From an uncultured Alphaproteobacteria bacterium (GTDB lineage Bacteria; Pseudomonadota; Alphaproteobacteria; HIMB59; GCA-002718135), in NCBI GenBank assembly GCA_902569865.1, contig CACFVT010000010.1, forward strand, positions 1-36,381: DNA of 36,381 bases. The letters run 5' to 3'. The notes beneath the pieces are model-generated. The model saw only the letters and a list, made by a program, of their open reading frames with translations, ran no database searches and was not told the DNA's origin. Positions 8,300 to 17,832 of this stretch are shown in pieces (the first letter of the stretch is position 1; each line of letters begins with the position of its first letter). The position numbers and the translations under genes were made by a program.

Positions 8300-9548
8300 A
8301 TTAGTAATAAAAGGCAAGGCTGATCTTAAGGGGTCAATTAAAATTAAAGGTTCTAAAAACTCTGCACTACCTATTATGGTAAGTGCTCTTTTATCTGAAA
8401 AGACATTAAAATTAAAAAATTTACCTAAACTTGATGATATCAAAAATATGTCAAAACTTCTCAGAAGTTATGGGGCAGTTATCAATACATCTAAAGATAA
8501 TTTAGAAATTAAATGTAATAATATTATCAATAGAGATGCTGACTATGACATAGTTAGAAAAATGAGGGCTTCAATTTTAATTTTAGGACCTCTATTAGCC
8601 AGATTTGGAAATGCAAGAATTTCACTTCCCGGAGGTTGTGCCATAGGCACAAGGCCAATTGATATTCATTTAGATGGACTCAAAAAATTAGGTGCTAATT
8701 TTGTAGTTGAAAATGGTTATGTTATTGGTCAGGTATCAAAACAATTGCATGGAAATAATATTATACTCCCTTTTCCAAGTGTAGGTGCTACAGAAAATAT
8801 ATTAATGGCTGCTTCAATTGCAAAAGGTAAAACAATTATTGAAAACGCTGCAATGGAGCCTGAAATATTAGATTTAGGTATGACTTTAAATAAAATGGGA
8901 GCAAAAATTAAAATTGAAAAAAAAGGTACCATAAAAATAGTTGGTGTAAAATCACTAACTAAAGCATCCCATAAAATTATGAGCGACAGAATTGTTGCTG
9001 GAACATTTGTAATTGCCGCAGTGATGTTAAATAAAAATTTTTTAGTGAAAGAAATTGAAAGCAGTCACATAGAAGCTTTAACTTCTATATTAATTAAGAT
9101 GGGAGCAAAGCTTAAAATTAATAAAAATTCAATTCAAATCATGCCTGCTAAAAGTTTAAATGGTATTAAAATTCATACTGCTCCATATCCTGGTTTTCCA
9201 ACTGATTTGCAAGCTCAAATTATGGCCTTAATGAGTTTAGCGAATAGTAATTCTCAAATTAAAGAAAACATTTTTGAAAATAGATTTATGCACGTACCGG
9301 AGCTTAATAGATTGGGTGCTAAGATAAAAGTTAAGAAAGATATTGCTTACATAGTAGGTAATAGAAATTTTAAAGGTGCACAAGTTATGGCAAGTGACTT
9401 AAGGGCAAGTGTGAGTTTAGTATTAGCTGCTATATGTGCAGAAGGTGAAAGTGTAATTAATCGAATTTATCATCTTGATAGAGGATATGAAAGAATTGAA
9501 AATACCCTTGGGAAGCTTGGCCCATCAATAAAAAGAGAAAAATGTTAA
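8292..9548 (+). CDS. murA: UDP-N-acetylglucosamine 1-carboxyvinyltransferase
   Basis: GSKNSALPIMVSALL, MRASILILGPLLARFG, SLPGGCAIGTRPIDIHL, MASDLRASVSLVLAA. Confidence 0.97.
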   Translation: MDRLVIKGKADLKGSIKIKGSKNSALPIMVSALLSEKTLKLKNLPKLDDIKNMSKLLRSYGAVINTSKDNLEIKCNNIINRDADYDIVRKMRASILILGPLLARFGNARISLPGGCAIGTRPIDIHLDGLKKLGANFVVENGYVIGQVSKQLHGNNIILPFPSVGATENILMAASIAKGKTIIENAAMEPEILDLGMTLNKMGAKIKIEKKGTIKIVGVKSLTKASHKIMSDRIVAGTFVIAAVMLNKNFLVKEIESSHIEALTSILIKMGAKLKINKNSIQIMPAKSLNGIKIHTAPYPGFPTDLQAQIMALMSLANSNSQIKENIFENRFMHVPELNRLGAKIKVKKDIAYIVGNRNFKGAQVMASDLRASVSLVLAAICAEGESVINRIYHLDRGYERIENTLGKLGPSIKREKC

Positions 9549-9594
9549 GTTTTTATAGTTTTTTTTAATCTCTAGATATAAAAGCCCAAAAATT

Positions 9595-10242
9595 ATGTCA
9601 AAATTTATTATAGCTATACCAAGGGGCAGAATAATTAAAGAGCTAAAACCAATATTAAAAAAGACAAGCTTTGCTCCAGAAAATGCAATGTTTGATGATA
9701 AATCAAGAAAGTTAACTTTTTTATCAAAAAATAGGGATATAAATTTTATTAAAGTCAGAGCTTTTGACGCATGCACATTTGTTGCATTTGGAGCAGCTCA
9801 GATTGGTATTGCTGGAGAGGATGTTATAAAAGAATTTAACTACTCTGAAATATATGCTCCTCTCGAATTAAATTTAGGACACTGTCGTTTATCTGTAGCC
9901 GCTCTTAAAAGCTTACTGAAAAAAGAAGATCCTGAAACTTGGAGCAATATAAGGGTTGCCACAAAATACCCTAATATAAGTAAAGAATATTTTGCGAGTA
10001 AGGGCATACAAGTTGAATCAATAAAATTAAATGGCTCAATGGAACTGGCTCCATCTTTAAATATGTGCAGAAGAATAGTAGATCTGGTTTCTACTGGAGC
10101 AACATTAAAGGCAAATGGCCTAAAAGAAATTGATGAGATTATGAAAGTTCAATCAAAATTAATTATTAATAGATCTTCTTTCAAAACAAATAATAAAAAA
10201 ATACAATCTATTATTGATGAATTTAAACTATTAATAAAATGA
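9595..10242 (+). CDS. hisG: ATP phosphoribosyltransferase catalytic subunit, short form
   Basis: IAIPRGRIIKEL...RAFDACTFVAFGAAQIGIAGEDVI...IVDLVSTGATLKANGL; 215 aa, no C-terminal regulatory domain. Confidence 0.93.
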   Translation: MSKFIIAIPRGRIIKELKPILKKTSFAPENAMFDDKSRKLTFLSKNRDINFIKVRAFDACTFVAFGAAQIGIAGEDVIKEFNYSEIYAPLELNLGHCRLSVAALKSLLKKEDPETWSNIRVATKYPNISKEYFASKGIQVESIKLNGSMELAPSLNMCRRIVDLVSTGATLKANGLKEIDEIMKVQSKLIINRSSFKTNNKKIQSIIDEFKLLIK

Positions 10243-11531
10243 AAGTTTTAAATTATAGTTCAAAGGATTTCTGGAACGAATTAGATAATCATCTTTCTTT
10301 GAGAGAGATAGAAACTAGTTCTAAAATTGAAAATGATGTTAAATCTATAATTGCAGACATAAAAAAATATGGTGATGATAAAATTATTCAATATGCAAAA
10401 GACTTTGATAATATTACACTGAGCACAGATGATATAAAGTTGAAAGATTTAAAAAAGTTTTATTCTTTTGATAATTTAAATAAAGATACTGTAGAGAGCT
10501 TTAGACTAGCTATAAAAAATGTAACAAAATTTCATGAAAAACAATTCCCTCAAGACTATGAGGTTGAAAATATGGATACAAAACTTAAATCTGTTTGGAA
10601 ACCAATAGATTCTGTTGGTCTTTATATCCCAGGAGGCAATGCTGTATATCCCTCATCTCTAATTATGAGTGTCGTACCAGCACAAATTGCTGGAGTTAAA
10701 AGAATTGTTTGTGTTACACCGCCATCTAACGATTTTAATCCATATATAGCTTTTTTATTAGATGAATTAAATATTTCTGAAGTTTTTCAAGTTGGAGGAG
10801 CTCAGGCTATTGCAGCGTTATCATATGGAACTCAAACAATTAAACCAGTAAATAAAATTTTTGGACCAGGCAATGCTTATGTTGCAGCTGCAAAAAAGCA
10901 AGTTTTTGGAAAAGTAGGTATTGATTTAGTAGCTGGTCCTTCCGAAATTATTGTTGTAGCAGATGAAAAAAACAACCCTAAATGGGTTGCCAGTGATCTT
11001 ATGGCTCAAGCTGAACATGATGAAAATGCACAGTCAATTTTAATTACAAATAGCAAGATATTTGCAGATCAAGTTTTGGAACAAATTCAAAATCTTCTTA
11101 ATACAGTGAGTAAAAAAAATATAATTAATTTAAGTTTGAAAAAAAATGGACTGATTGTGGTAATGGATGATTTATTATTATCTTACAAAATTATAAATAA
11201 AATAGCTCCAGAACATTTACATCTTCAATCAAGTGAAAAACAAAATATTCTAAAATATGTAAATAATGCTGGAGGAATATTCTTAGGAAATTATTCAACT
11301 GAAGCATTTGGAGATTATGTAGTTGGTACAAATCATATTTTACCTACATCAGGTGCGGCTAAATTTTCATCTGGTTTAGGTGTTTTAGATTTCATGAAAA
11401 AAAGCTCTATAGTTGAAATTAATAAGTCAAGTTTTGATAAATTATCAAAACATGTTGAGAATATATCTGATGTAGAAAATTTAGACGCGCATAAATTATC
11501 AGTTACAATTAGACAAACAAAACAAAATTAA
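10239..11531 (+). CDS. hisD: Histidinol dehydrogenase
   Basis: VGLYIPGGNAVYPSSLIMSVVPAQIAGV, IFGPGNAYVAAAKKQVFG, VGIDLVAGPSEI, DLMAQAEHDENAQ, AEHDE/HILPTSGAAKFSSGL. Confidence 0.97.
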   Translation: MKVLNYSSKDFWNELDNHLSLREIETSSKIENDVKSIIADIKKYGDDKIIQYAKDFDNITLSTDDIKLKDLKKFYSFDNLNKDTVESFRLAIKNVTKFHEKQFPQDYEVENMDTKLKSVWKPIDSVGLYIPGGNAVYPSSLIMSVVPAQIAGVKRIVCVTPPSNDFNPYIAFLLDELNISEVFQVGGAQAIAALSYGTQTIKPVNKIFGPGNAYVAAAKKQVFGKVGIDLVAGPSEIIVVADEKNNPKWVASDLMAQAEHDENAQSILITNSKIFADQVLEQIQNLLNTVSKKNIINLSLKKNGLIVVMDDLLLSYKIINKIAPEHLHLQSSEKQNILKYVNNAGGIFLGNYSTEAFGDYVVGTNHILPTSGAAKFSSGLGVLDFMKKSSIVEINKSSFDKLSKHVENISDVENLDAHKLSVTIRQTKQN

Positions 11532-11556
11532 TTATAAGTCCAAAAAAAGGAAATAA

Positions 11557-11775
11557 ATGCCAAAAGAAGGATCTATAGAATTTCAAGGTGTAGTATTAGA
11601 ACTTTTGCCTAATGCTATGTTTAAAGTTAAGTTAGAAAATGATCATGAAATTTTAGCACACTCATCTGGAAAAATGAGGAAGAATAGAATCAGGGTATTA
11701 GCTGGTGATAAAGTTACTGTTGAGATGACACCTTATGATTTAACTAAAGGTCGCATTACATTTAGATGGAAATAG
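11557..11775 (+). CDS. infA: Translation initiation factor IF-1
   Basis: [64 protein letters not shown]. Confidence 0.97.
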   Translation: MPKEGSIEFQGVVLELLPNAMFKVKLENDHEILAHSSGKMRKNRIRVLAGDKVTVEMTPYDLTKGRITFRWK

Positions 11776-11936
11776 ATAAAAAAAGCAATATAGTTAATTT
11801 AAAGAAAAAAAAAAGTAAGTGTCCAACTTGCAAAAAAATTTCCAAAGACCCATTTACTCCATTTTGCTCAAAAAAATGTGCAGAATTAGATTTAATGAAA
11901 TGGCTTACTGATGAGCATCAAATAAACTTAAACTAA
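11766..11936 (+). CDS. yacG: DNA gyrase inhibitor YacG-like zinc protein
   Basis: Not in ORF track (56 aa). [60 protein letters not shown]..FCSxxCxxLDLxxW motif; overlaps the infA 3' end. Confidence 0.88.
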   Translation: MEIDKKSNIVNLKKKKSKCPTCKKISKDPFTPFCSKKCAELDLMKWLTDEHQINLN

Positions 11937-11996
11937 AAATTTTTTTATAATATTTAATTGAATTAAACCGGAAAACACTTTATCACTTTTCTCATT

Positions 11997-12072
<76 letters not shown>

Positions 12073-12144
12073 CTCAAACAATTAATACTCACTGCAGTAT
12101 AAATTTATATATCTAATTTTCATATATTTTAAAATTAGTATAAG

Positions 12145-13146
12145 ATGAATTTAATGAAATCAATTTTAGTATTTTCAAATGGAGAAAAAATTGGTGATGG
12201 CATAATAAAATTACCTTTACTTAATGAATTTAAAAGAAGACTACCTAATTACAAATTGTATTGGATGACTGATCAAGGAAGTACTGTATATGCATCAACT
12301 TTAAAAAATATTGCCTCTAATTATATTTATACTTTCTTTGAAAAAGCTAATCTTAACTATTTTTTTTCAAGGAAAATTTCAAATAAATTTGACTTAGAAA
12401 AAGAATATTTTGACATAATTTTTGATACGCAAAAATCGGTATTCAGAACCTTAACTCTTAAAAAAATTAAACATAAAACTTTTATTTCAGGGACAGCTTC
12501 AGGAATATTTTCTGATATTAAATTACCCAAAGAAATAAAAAATCAAAGAAAGTACTATTTAGAAAACTTATATGACCTACTTGATTTAATTGTAAATATG
12601 AAATTGGATAATGATTTTAGTCTTCCACTAAATGAAAATGTAGAAGAGGGTTTAAAAAAAATATTAAAACCAAATCAAGATTATGTCGGTATAGCTCCTG
12701 GAGCCGGTGAAAAGAATAAAATTTGGCCTATTCAGAATTATATTGCAATATGCAGATATTTGGAGACTAAAGATTGTAAATTGGTTTTTTATTTAGGGCC
12801 AAACGAAAAAGAATATGAGGAAGTTTTAAAAAGTCATTTTAAAAAAGCAATATTTTTAGAAAATGAATTGTTATTAAGTAATTATAGTAATATTGAAATA
12901 ATTATGACGTCAACAAAATTTTTAAAATTTGCTATTTCGAATGATAGTGGTGTTAGTCATATGCTTTCAACAAATCATTGCCCTTTAATCAAATTGTTTG
13001 GACCAAAAGATGCAAAAAAATTTACTCCAAGAATAAAAAACTTAATTACTATTTCATCATCTGAGGTTAATTCTGATAGAGTAGAGGATATTAAGGTTTC
13101 TAGAGTTATTAAAACCATTGAAGATATGAAATTTATTAATGTTTAA
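12145..13146 (+). CDS. Glycosyltransferase family 9 / heptosyltransferase-like
   Basis: GEKIGDGIIKLPLLNEFKRRLP, VGIAPGAGEKNKIWPIQNY, AISNDSGVSHMLSTNHCPLIKLFGPKD. Confidence 0.85.
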   Translation: MNLMKSILVFSNGEKIGDGIIKLPLLNEFKRRLPNYKLYWMTDQGSTVYASTLKNIASNYIYTFFEKANLNYFFSRKISNKFDLEKEYFDIIFDTQKSVFRTLTLKKIKHKTFISGTASGIFSDIKLPKEIKNQRKYYLENLYDLLDLIVNMKLDNDFSLPLNENVEEGLKKILKPNQDYVGIAPGAGEKNKIWPIQNYIAICRYLETKDCKLVFYLGPNEKEYEEVLKSHFKKAIFLENELLLSNYSNIEIIMTSTKFLKFAISNDSGVSHMLSTNHCPLIKLFGPKDAKKFTPRIKNLITISSSEVNSDRVEDIKVSRVIKTIEDMKFINV

Positions 13147-13843
13147 ATTTGAAAAATTAGTATTTGGTGATTTGGGATGGGGTGATGAATTTTTATTTGC
13201 AACCTTGATGACAATTACAGTTAGTATTCTTTCAATGGGACTTGGTTTATGTTTAGCAATAATTACAGTTTGGGCTAAGCTAATTACTAATAAAATTACT
13301 CGTTTAATTGCTAATTTTTATACTACTGTTGTAAGAGGCGTGCCTGAATTGTTGGTTATATATCTAATTTTTTTTGGAGGAAACTCTGTTGTGATGAGTG
13401 TCGCTAAACTTTTTGGTTACAATGGATATATTGAATTAAATGCTTTAACAATAGGCACAATTGCAATAGCTTTTATATCTGCCACTTATTCAAGCGAGGT
13501 TCTGAGAGCTGCATATTTAGCAGTCAACAAAGGGCAAGTAGAAGCGGCTAAGGCGCTAGGACTTAGTAAATTACAAATTTTTTTTAGAGTAATGGGCCCT
13601 CAAATATTAAGGCATGCTTTACCAGGTATTGGTAATGTATGGCAAATCACACTTAAAGATACATCTTTAATTTCTGTTACTGGATTAGTTGAGATAATGA
13701 GACAAACAAGAATTGCATCTAATGTAGAGCATTCTCCATTAACCTTTCTTGTTACAGCAGCATTTTTATATTTATTTCTTACAACTTTTTCTGGAAAATT
13801 TTTTAAAGTTTTAGAATTAAATTATTCTAAAGGATATAACTAA
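13139..13843 (+). CDS. Polar amino-acid ABC transporter permease (HisQ-like)
   Basis: TVVRGVPELLVIYLIFFGG, EVLRAAYLAVNKGQVEAAKALGLSKLQIFFRVMGPQILRHALPGIGN (EAA loop). Confidence 0.92.
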   Translation: MFKFEKLVFGDLGWGDEFLFATLMTITVSILSMGLGLCLAIITVWAKLITNKITRLIANFYTTVVRGVPELLVIYLIFFGGNSVVMSVAKLFGYNGYIELNALTIGTIAIAFISATYSSEVLRAAYLAVNKGQVEAAKALGLSKLQIFFRVMGPQILRHALPGIGNVWQITLKDTSLISVTGLVEIMRQTRIASNVEHSPLTFLVTAAFLYLFLTTFSGKFFKVLELNYSKGYN

Positions 13844-14556
13844 TGGAATATATTTTAGAATACCTAAATCAATCTTTATTATTCAGAAATTTTATTGAAG
13901 TTTTATTAGGATTAGATAACACATTATTGTTATTGATTATTTCACTTCCAGTAGGTTTTATTTTATCTCTAATATTTGCCATAGGACGAGTTTCAAAAAA
14001 TAAACTTATATCTAAAACTATTGCAAGTTATATTTTCATTATTAGAGGTACTCCATTGCTAGTTCAAATATATTTAATTTACTTTGGATTAGGTTCTATT
14101 GTTTATATTAGAGAAAGTTTTTTGTGGTATTTGCTTAGAGAACCATTTTGGTGTGGTGTTTTAGCACTCACTATAAATACTGTTGCTTATGGCAGTGAAA
14201 TTTTTAGAGGTGGTATACAATCTGTAACAAAAGGACAGATTGAGTCTGGTTTGTCGTTGGGATTTAGTAAATTAATGCTTTTAAGAAAGGTAATTTTACC
14301 TATTGCACTTAGAAAAGTCTTACCATCTTATGGGAATGAGTTAATTTTAATGGTCAAGGCAACATCGTTAGTAAGTCTTACAACTTATATGGAGATGACT
14401 GGTATTGCGAGAAAAATAATGGCAAAAACATTTGCGCCAGTGGAAGCATTTATAGCTGCAGGGATTTTATATTTATTTTTAAATTTTTTAATGGTTCAAT
14501 TTGTTAAATATTTAGAATGGAAGTACAATCCTCACTTAAGGCTATCGCAGAATTAA
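13843..14556 (+). CDS. Polar amino-acid ABC transporter permease (HisM-like)
   Basis: FIIRGTPLLVQIYLIYFGLG, EIFRGGIQSVTKGQIESGLSLGFSKLMLLRKVILPIALRKVLPSYGNE. Confidence 0.92.
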   Translation: MEYILEYLNQSLLFRNFIEVLLGLDNTLLLLIISLPVGFILSLIFAIGRVSKNKLISKTIASYIFIIRGTPLLVQIYLIYFGLGSIVYIRESFLWYLLREPFWCGVLALTINTVAYGSEIFRGGIQSVTKGQIESGLSLGFSKLMLLRKVILPIALRKVLPSYGNELILMVKATSLVSLTTYMEMTGIARKIMAKTFAPVEAFIAAGILYLFLNFLMVQFVKYLEWKYNPHLRLSQN

Positions 14557-14595
14557 TTTTGAAACTTTATATTATTTTAATACAATAATAGTAAT

Positions 14596-15489
14596 TTAAT
14601 GTTTATAATTTATATCAGCTAAACTCTTTGATAAGTAATTATATCCGATTTTGGCATATTCAAATGGATTAGCTTTTTTTGGATCTTGCTCAGCTTCAAT
14701 TATTAGCCATTTTTCATAATTATTTTCATACAAAATTTTAAATAGTGGCTCATAATTAATGCATCCATCTCCAGGAACGGTAAAAACACCATCTAAAAAA
14801 GATTCTCTAAAACTAAGGTCATTTTTGAGCGAATTATCTAAAATATCTTTTCGTATATCTTTGCAATGTACATGATTAATTTTTTTAACATAGTTTTTTA
14901 ATACTCTTTCATAGTTTGCTTGAGCAAAAAGCAAATGACCAGTATCATAAAGAAGAAAAGTATTTTCATTCGTATGGTCCATAAATCGATCAACATCATT
15001 TTCTGTTTGTATAATTGTTCCCATATGTTCGTGGTATGACATTGGAATACCTTCATCATATAAACGGTTAGAAATTTCATTTATTTTTTTGCAATATTTA
15101 GTAAATTCATCATCTTCTACATAAGGTCGAGTTGATAATTTTCTTGTTTGATCACCTTGAATTGATCCTGACACATCAGCAAAAACAAATATGTCAGCAT
15201 TAACCAATTTGAGCAAGCTTAAATGATCTTGCATTGCGGACCATTCCTCCTCGACAGATCTATTTCTTAAGAGAGATCCATACCACCCACCTGGCATTTT
15301 GAGATTATATTTATCGAGTAAAAAATTTGTAATTCCTGGATTTCTTGGAAATTTTCCACCAAGTTCTATGCCTGTAAATCCTGCTAAAGAAGCTTCCTCT
15401 AAGCATTGTTCAATAGGTGTGTCACCTCCTAGTTCTGGCATGTCATCGTTGCTCCATGCGATCGGTGCTATTCCCAATTTAATTTTCAT
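14596..15489 (-). CDS. Sugar phosphate isomerase/epimerase TIM-barrel protein, IolE (myo-inosose-2 dehydratase)-like
   Basis: LGIAPIAWSNDDMPELGGDTPIEQCLEEASLAGFTGIELGGKFP, MSYHEHMGTIIQTENDVDRFM, LLYDTGHLLFA, VHCKDIRK, VPGDGCINY, LIIEAEQDP. Confidence 0.88.
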   Translation of the reverse strand: MKIKLGIAPIAWSNDDMPELGGDTPIEQCLEEASLAGFTGIELGGKFPRNPGITNFLLDKYNLKMPGGWYGSLLRNRSVEEEWSAMQDHLSLLKLVNADIFVFADVSGSIQGDQTRKLSTRPYVEDDEFTKYCKKINEISNRLYDEGIPMSYHEHMGTIIQTENDVDRFMDHTNENTFLLYDTGHLLFAQANYERVLKNYVKKINHVHCKDIRKDILDNSLKNDLSFRESFLDGVFTVPGDGCINYEPLFKILYENNYEKWLIIEAEQDPKKANPFEYAKIGYNYLSKSLADINYKH

Positions 15490-15533
15490 TTTTTTTTATA
15501 TTTCATGATATGAAGAAAAAATAAAGAGCAAAT

Positions 15534-16355
15534 ATGAATATTCTTATAGTAGATGGTAATGAAAAGGAAGCCTCTGAAAGATATACTAAAATGGGTATGG
15601 ATACACAATATGAAGTATATAAAAATGTTCTAGAAAATTTATCAAATAATAATTTAAATATTTCATTAGTTCATCCCGCTATTAAAGATCAATATTTACC
15701 TCTTGGGGTTAGTTTGGATGATTTTGATGGCATAGCGTGGACAGGAAGTTTACTAAATATATACGATATGACACCATCAATAATAAAACAGATTGAGCTT
15801 GCAAAAAGTCTTTATACAAAAAAAAATAAAATATTTGGTAGTTGTTGGGGATTACATGTTTTAGTAACCGCTGCAGGTGGAAAGATTAGAAAAAATCCAA
15901 ATGGGTTAGAAGCTGTAGTAGCAAAAGAAATTGCAATCAATGATCAGGGTTTTCAACATCCAATGTATGAAGGAAAAAACAAAGTTTTCGATGCTTTTTG
16001 TTGGCATTATGATGATACTGAAAATTTACCTTCCAATGCTTCCATATTGGCTTCTAATGAAAAAAGTAAAGTTCAATCAATTGATTTTAATATAAATGAC
16101 TCAAGCGTTTGGGCAGTACAGTATCATCCAGAATTTGATCCATTGTGGATTGCTGGTTTAATGAAACAGAGAGAGGACATATTATTGAAAGAAAAAGCTT
16201 TTTCTGAAAAAAAATTTTTTGATGAAGAGTTAAAATTTTTTTCAAATTATATGAATAACCATGAAGAACAACATTTTAAAAAATATAAAGATTTAACTAA
16301 TATTAATCATCATACTTTAGAGTTATCTAATTGGATCAAGCAACTTAATTATTAA
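15534..16355 (+). CDS. Class I glutamine amidotransferase domain protein (GMP synthase-like)
   Basis: Nucleophile FGSCWGLHVL and catalytic VQYHPEFDP. Confidence 0.85.
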   Translation: MNILIVDGNEKEASERYTKMGMDTQYEVYKNVLENLSNNNLNISLVHPAIKDQYLPLGVSLDDFDGIAWTGSLLNIYDMTPSIIKQIELAKSLYTKKNKIFGSCWGLHVLVTAAGGKIRKNPNGLEAVVAKEIAINDQGFQHPMYEGKNKVFDAFCWHYDDTENLPSNASILASNEKSKVQSIDFNINDSSVWAVQYHPEFDPLWIAGLMKQREDILLKEKAFSEKKFFDEELKFFSNYMNNHEEQHFKKYKDLTNINHHTLELSNWIKQLNY

Positions 16356-17832
16356 GTGATATCAAGTTTTTAATAGTTTTTTTCCAGTTATAAATTCTTT
16401 TCTGCATAACTATTTTATTTTTTTTTGGTTTAGTTTCTTTATTTTTTTTCCAAAATCTTTTTATTTCGTTTATGTTATTAATTAATCCTGAATTAAGTCC
16501 TGCTAAATAAGCTGCACCAAGAGATGTGGTTTCTATATTTTCTGGTTTGATAATTTTTACTTGTGTTACATCTGATAAACTTTGAAGAAAGTTATTATTA
16601 TTTATCATTCCTCCATCAACTCTTATTTCTGTAATTTTAATTTTAGCATCTCTCTCCATTGATTCTATCAAATCTAATGTTTGGAATGAAATGCTGTCTA
16701 GTGTTGCTTTGATAATATCTGCCTGCGTGGTCTTTCTGGTTAATCCAAATATTGCTCCTCTTGTATTTGGTTCCCAATGAGGAGCTCCCAAACCTGTAAG
16801 AGCAGGTACAACAATAACTTTTTCATATCTATTGGCTTGAGAATAGATTTCATTAGTTTCTTTTGAATCCTTAAAAAATAACATATTATCTCTAAGCCAT
16901 TGAATTGCTGATCCAGCAACGAATATACTGCCTTCATAACAAAACATTTTTTTTCCATTAATTTTAAAAGCTACTGTTGTTAGAAGTTTATTTGAAGAAA
17001 TTTTAAATTTACTCCCTATGTTCATTAATAAAAAACACCCAGTTCCATAAGTGCTTTTTGATTGACCTGCATTAAAACATGCTTGACCTATTGTAGCCGC
17101 TTGTTGGTCACCTGCCATTCCACCTATTTCAATTTTACCACCAAATAATTGAGTTGTTCCAAAATTATATGAGTTTTCTTTTACCTCGGGCAACATATTT
17201 TTATCTATATTAAATAAATTTAAAAGTTCTTCAGACCATTTCTCTTTTTTTGGATCATAGATCATTGTCCTGGATGCATTTGTTATATCTGTTAAATGTG
17301 ATCTGCCTTCAGTGAGTTTCCAAAGTAACCAAGTATCAATAGTTCCGAATAGAATATTTTTATTAAGGACTTTTTTCTTTTTTTGAATATTATTTAATAT
17401 CCAGTTAATTTTTGTTGCTGAGAAATATGGATCTAATACTAATCCAGTAATTTTCTGAATGATTTTATCTTTTTTTTTTAATTTTAGTTTTTTGCAATAA
17501 TCAGCTGTTCTTCTATCTTGCCATACAATTGCTTTATGTAATGGTTTCCCAGTTAATTTATTCCATAAGACAGTTGTCTCTCTTTGATTTGTAATACCTA
17601 TAGAAATAATCTGAGTTGATTTAAGTTTATTTTTTTTTATTGTTAATTGTATTAACTTTTTTACATCATTCCAAATTTCTTCTGCATCATGTTCTACCCA
17701 CCCATCTTTTGGAAAAAATTGTTTAAATTCTTTTTGCTGAATACTTTTGATTATAAATTTATCATCATACAATACAACTCTTGAGCTAGTTGTGCCTTGA
17801 TCAATTGAGAGGATATATCTTTTCATAATCAA
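16345..17832 (-). CDS. glpK: Glycerol kinase
   Basis: ILSIDQGTTSSRVVLYD, GITNQRETTVLWNKLTGKPLHKAIVWQDRRTADYC, GMAGDQQAATIGQACF, PALTGLGAPHWEPNTRGAIFGLTR. Confidence 0.97.
   Translation of the reverse strand: MIMKRYILSIDQGTTSSRVVLYDDKFIIKSIQQKEFKQFFPKDGWVEHDAEEIWNDVKKLIQLTIKKNKLKSTQIISIGITNQRETTVLWNKLTGKPLHKAIVWQDRRTADYCKKLKLKKKDKIIQKITGLVLDPYFSATKINWILNNIQKKKKVLNKNILFGTIDTWLLWKLTEGRSHLTDITNASRTMIYDPKKEKWSEELLNLFNIDKNMLPEVKENSYNFGTTQLFGGKIEIGGMAGDQQAATIGQACFNAGQSKSTYGTGCFLLMNIGSKFKISSNKLLTTVAFKINGKKMFCYEGSIFVAGSAIQWLRDNMLFFKDSKETNEIYSQANRYEKVIVVPALTGLGAPHWEPNTRGAIFGLTRKTTQADIIKATLDSISFQTLDLIESMERDAKIKITEIRVDGGMINNNNFLQSLSDVTQVKIIKPENIETTSLGAAYLAGLNSGLINNINEIKRFWKKNKETKPKKNKIVMQKRIYNWKKTIKNLISLNN

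Noticed and set aside
12113-12138. CTAATTTT-N10-AAAATTAG inverted repeat downstream of tRNA-Phe
   Set aside because: A/T-dominated stem with long loop and no T-tract; expected by chance in such AT-rich DNA, too weak to call a terminator.
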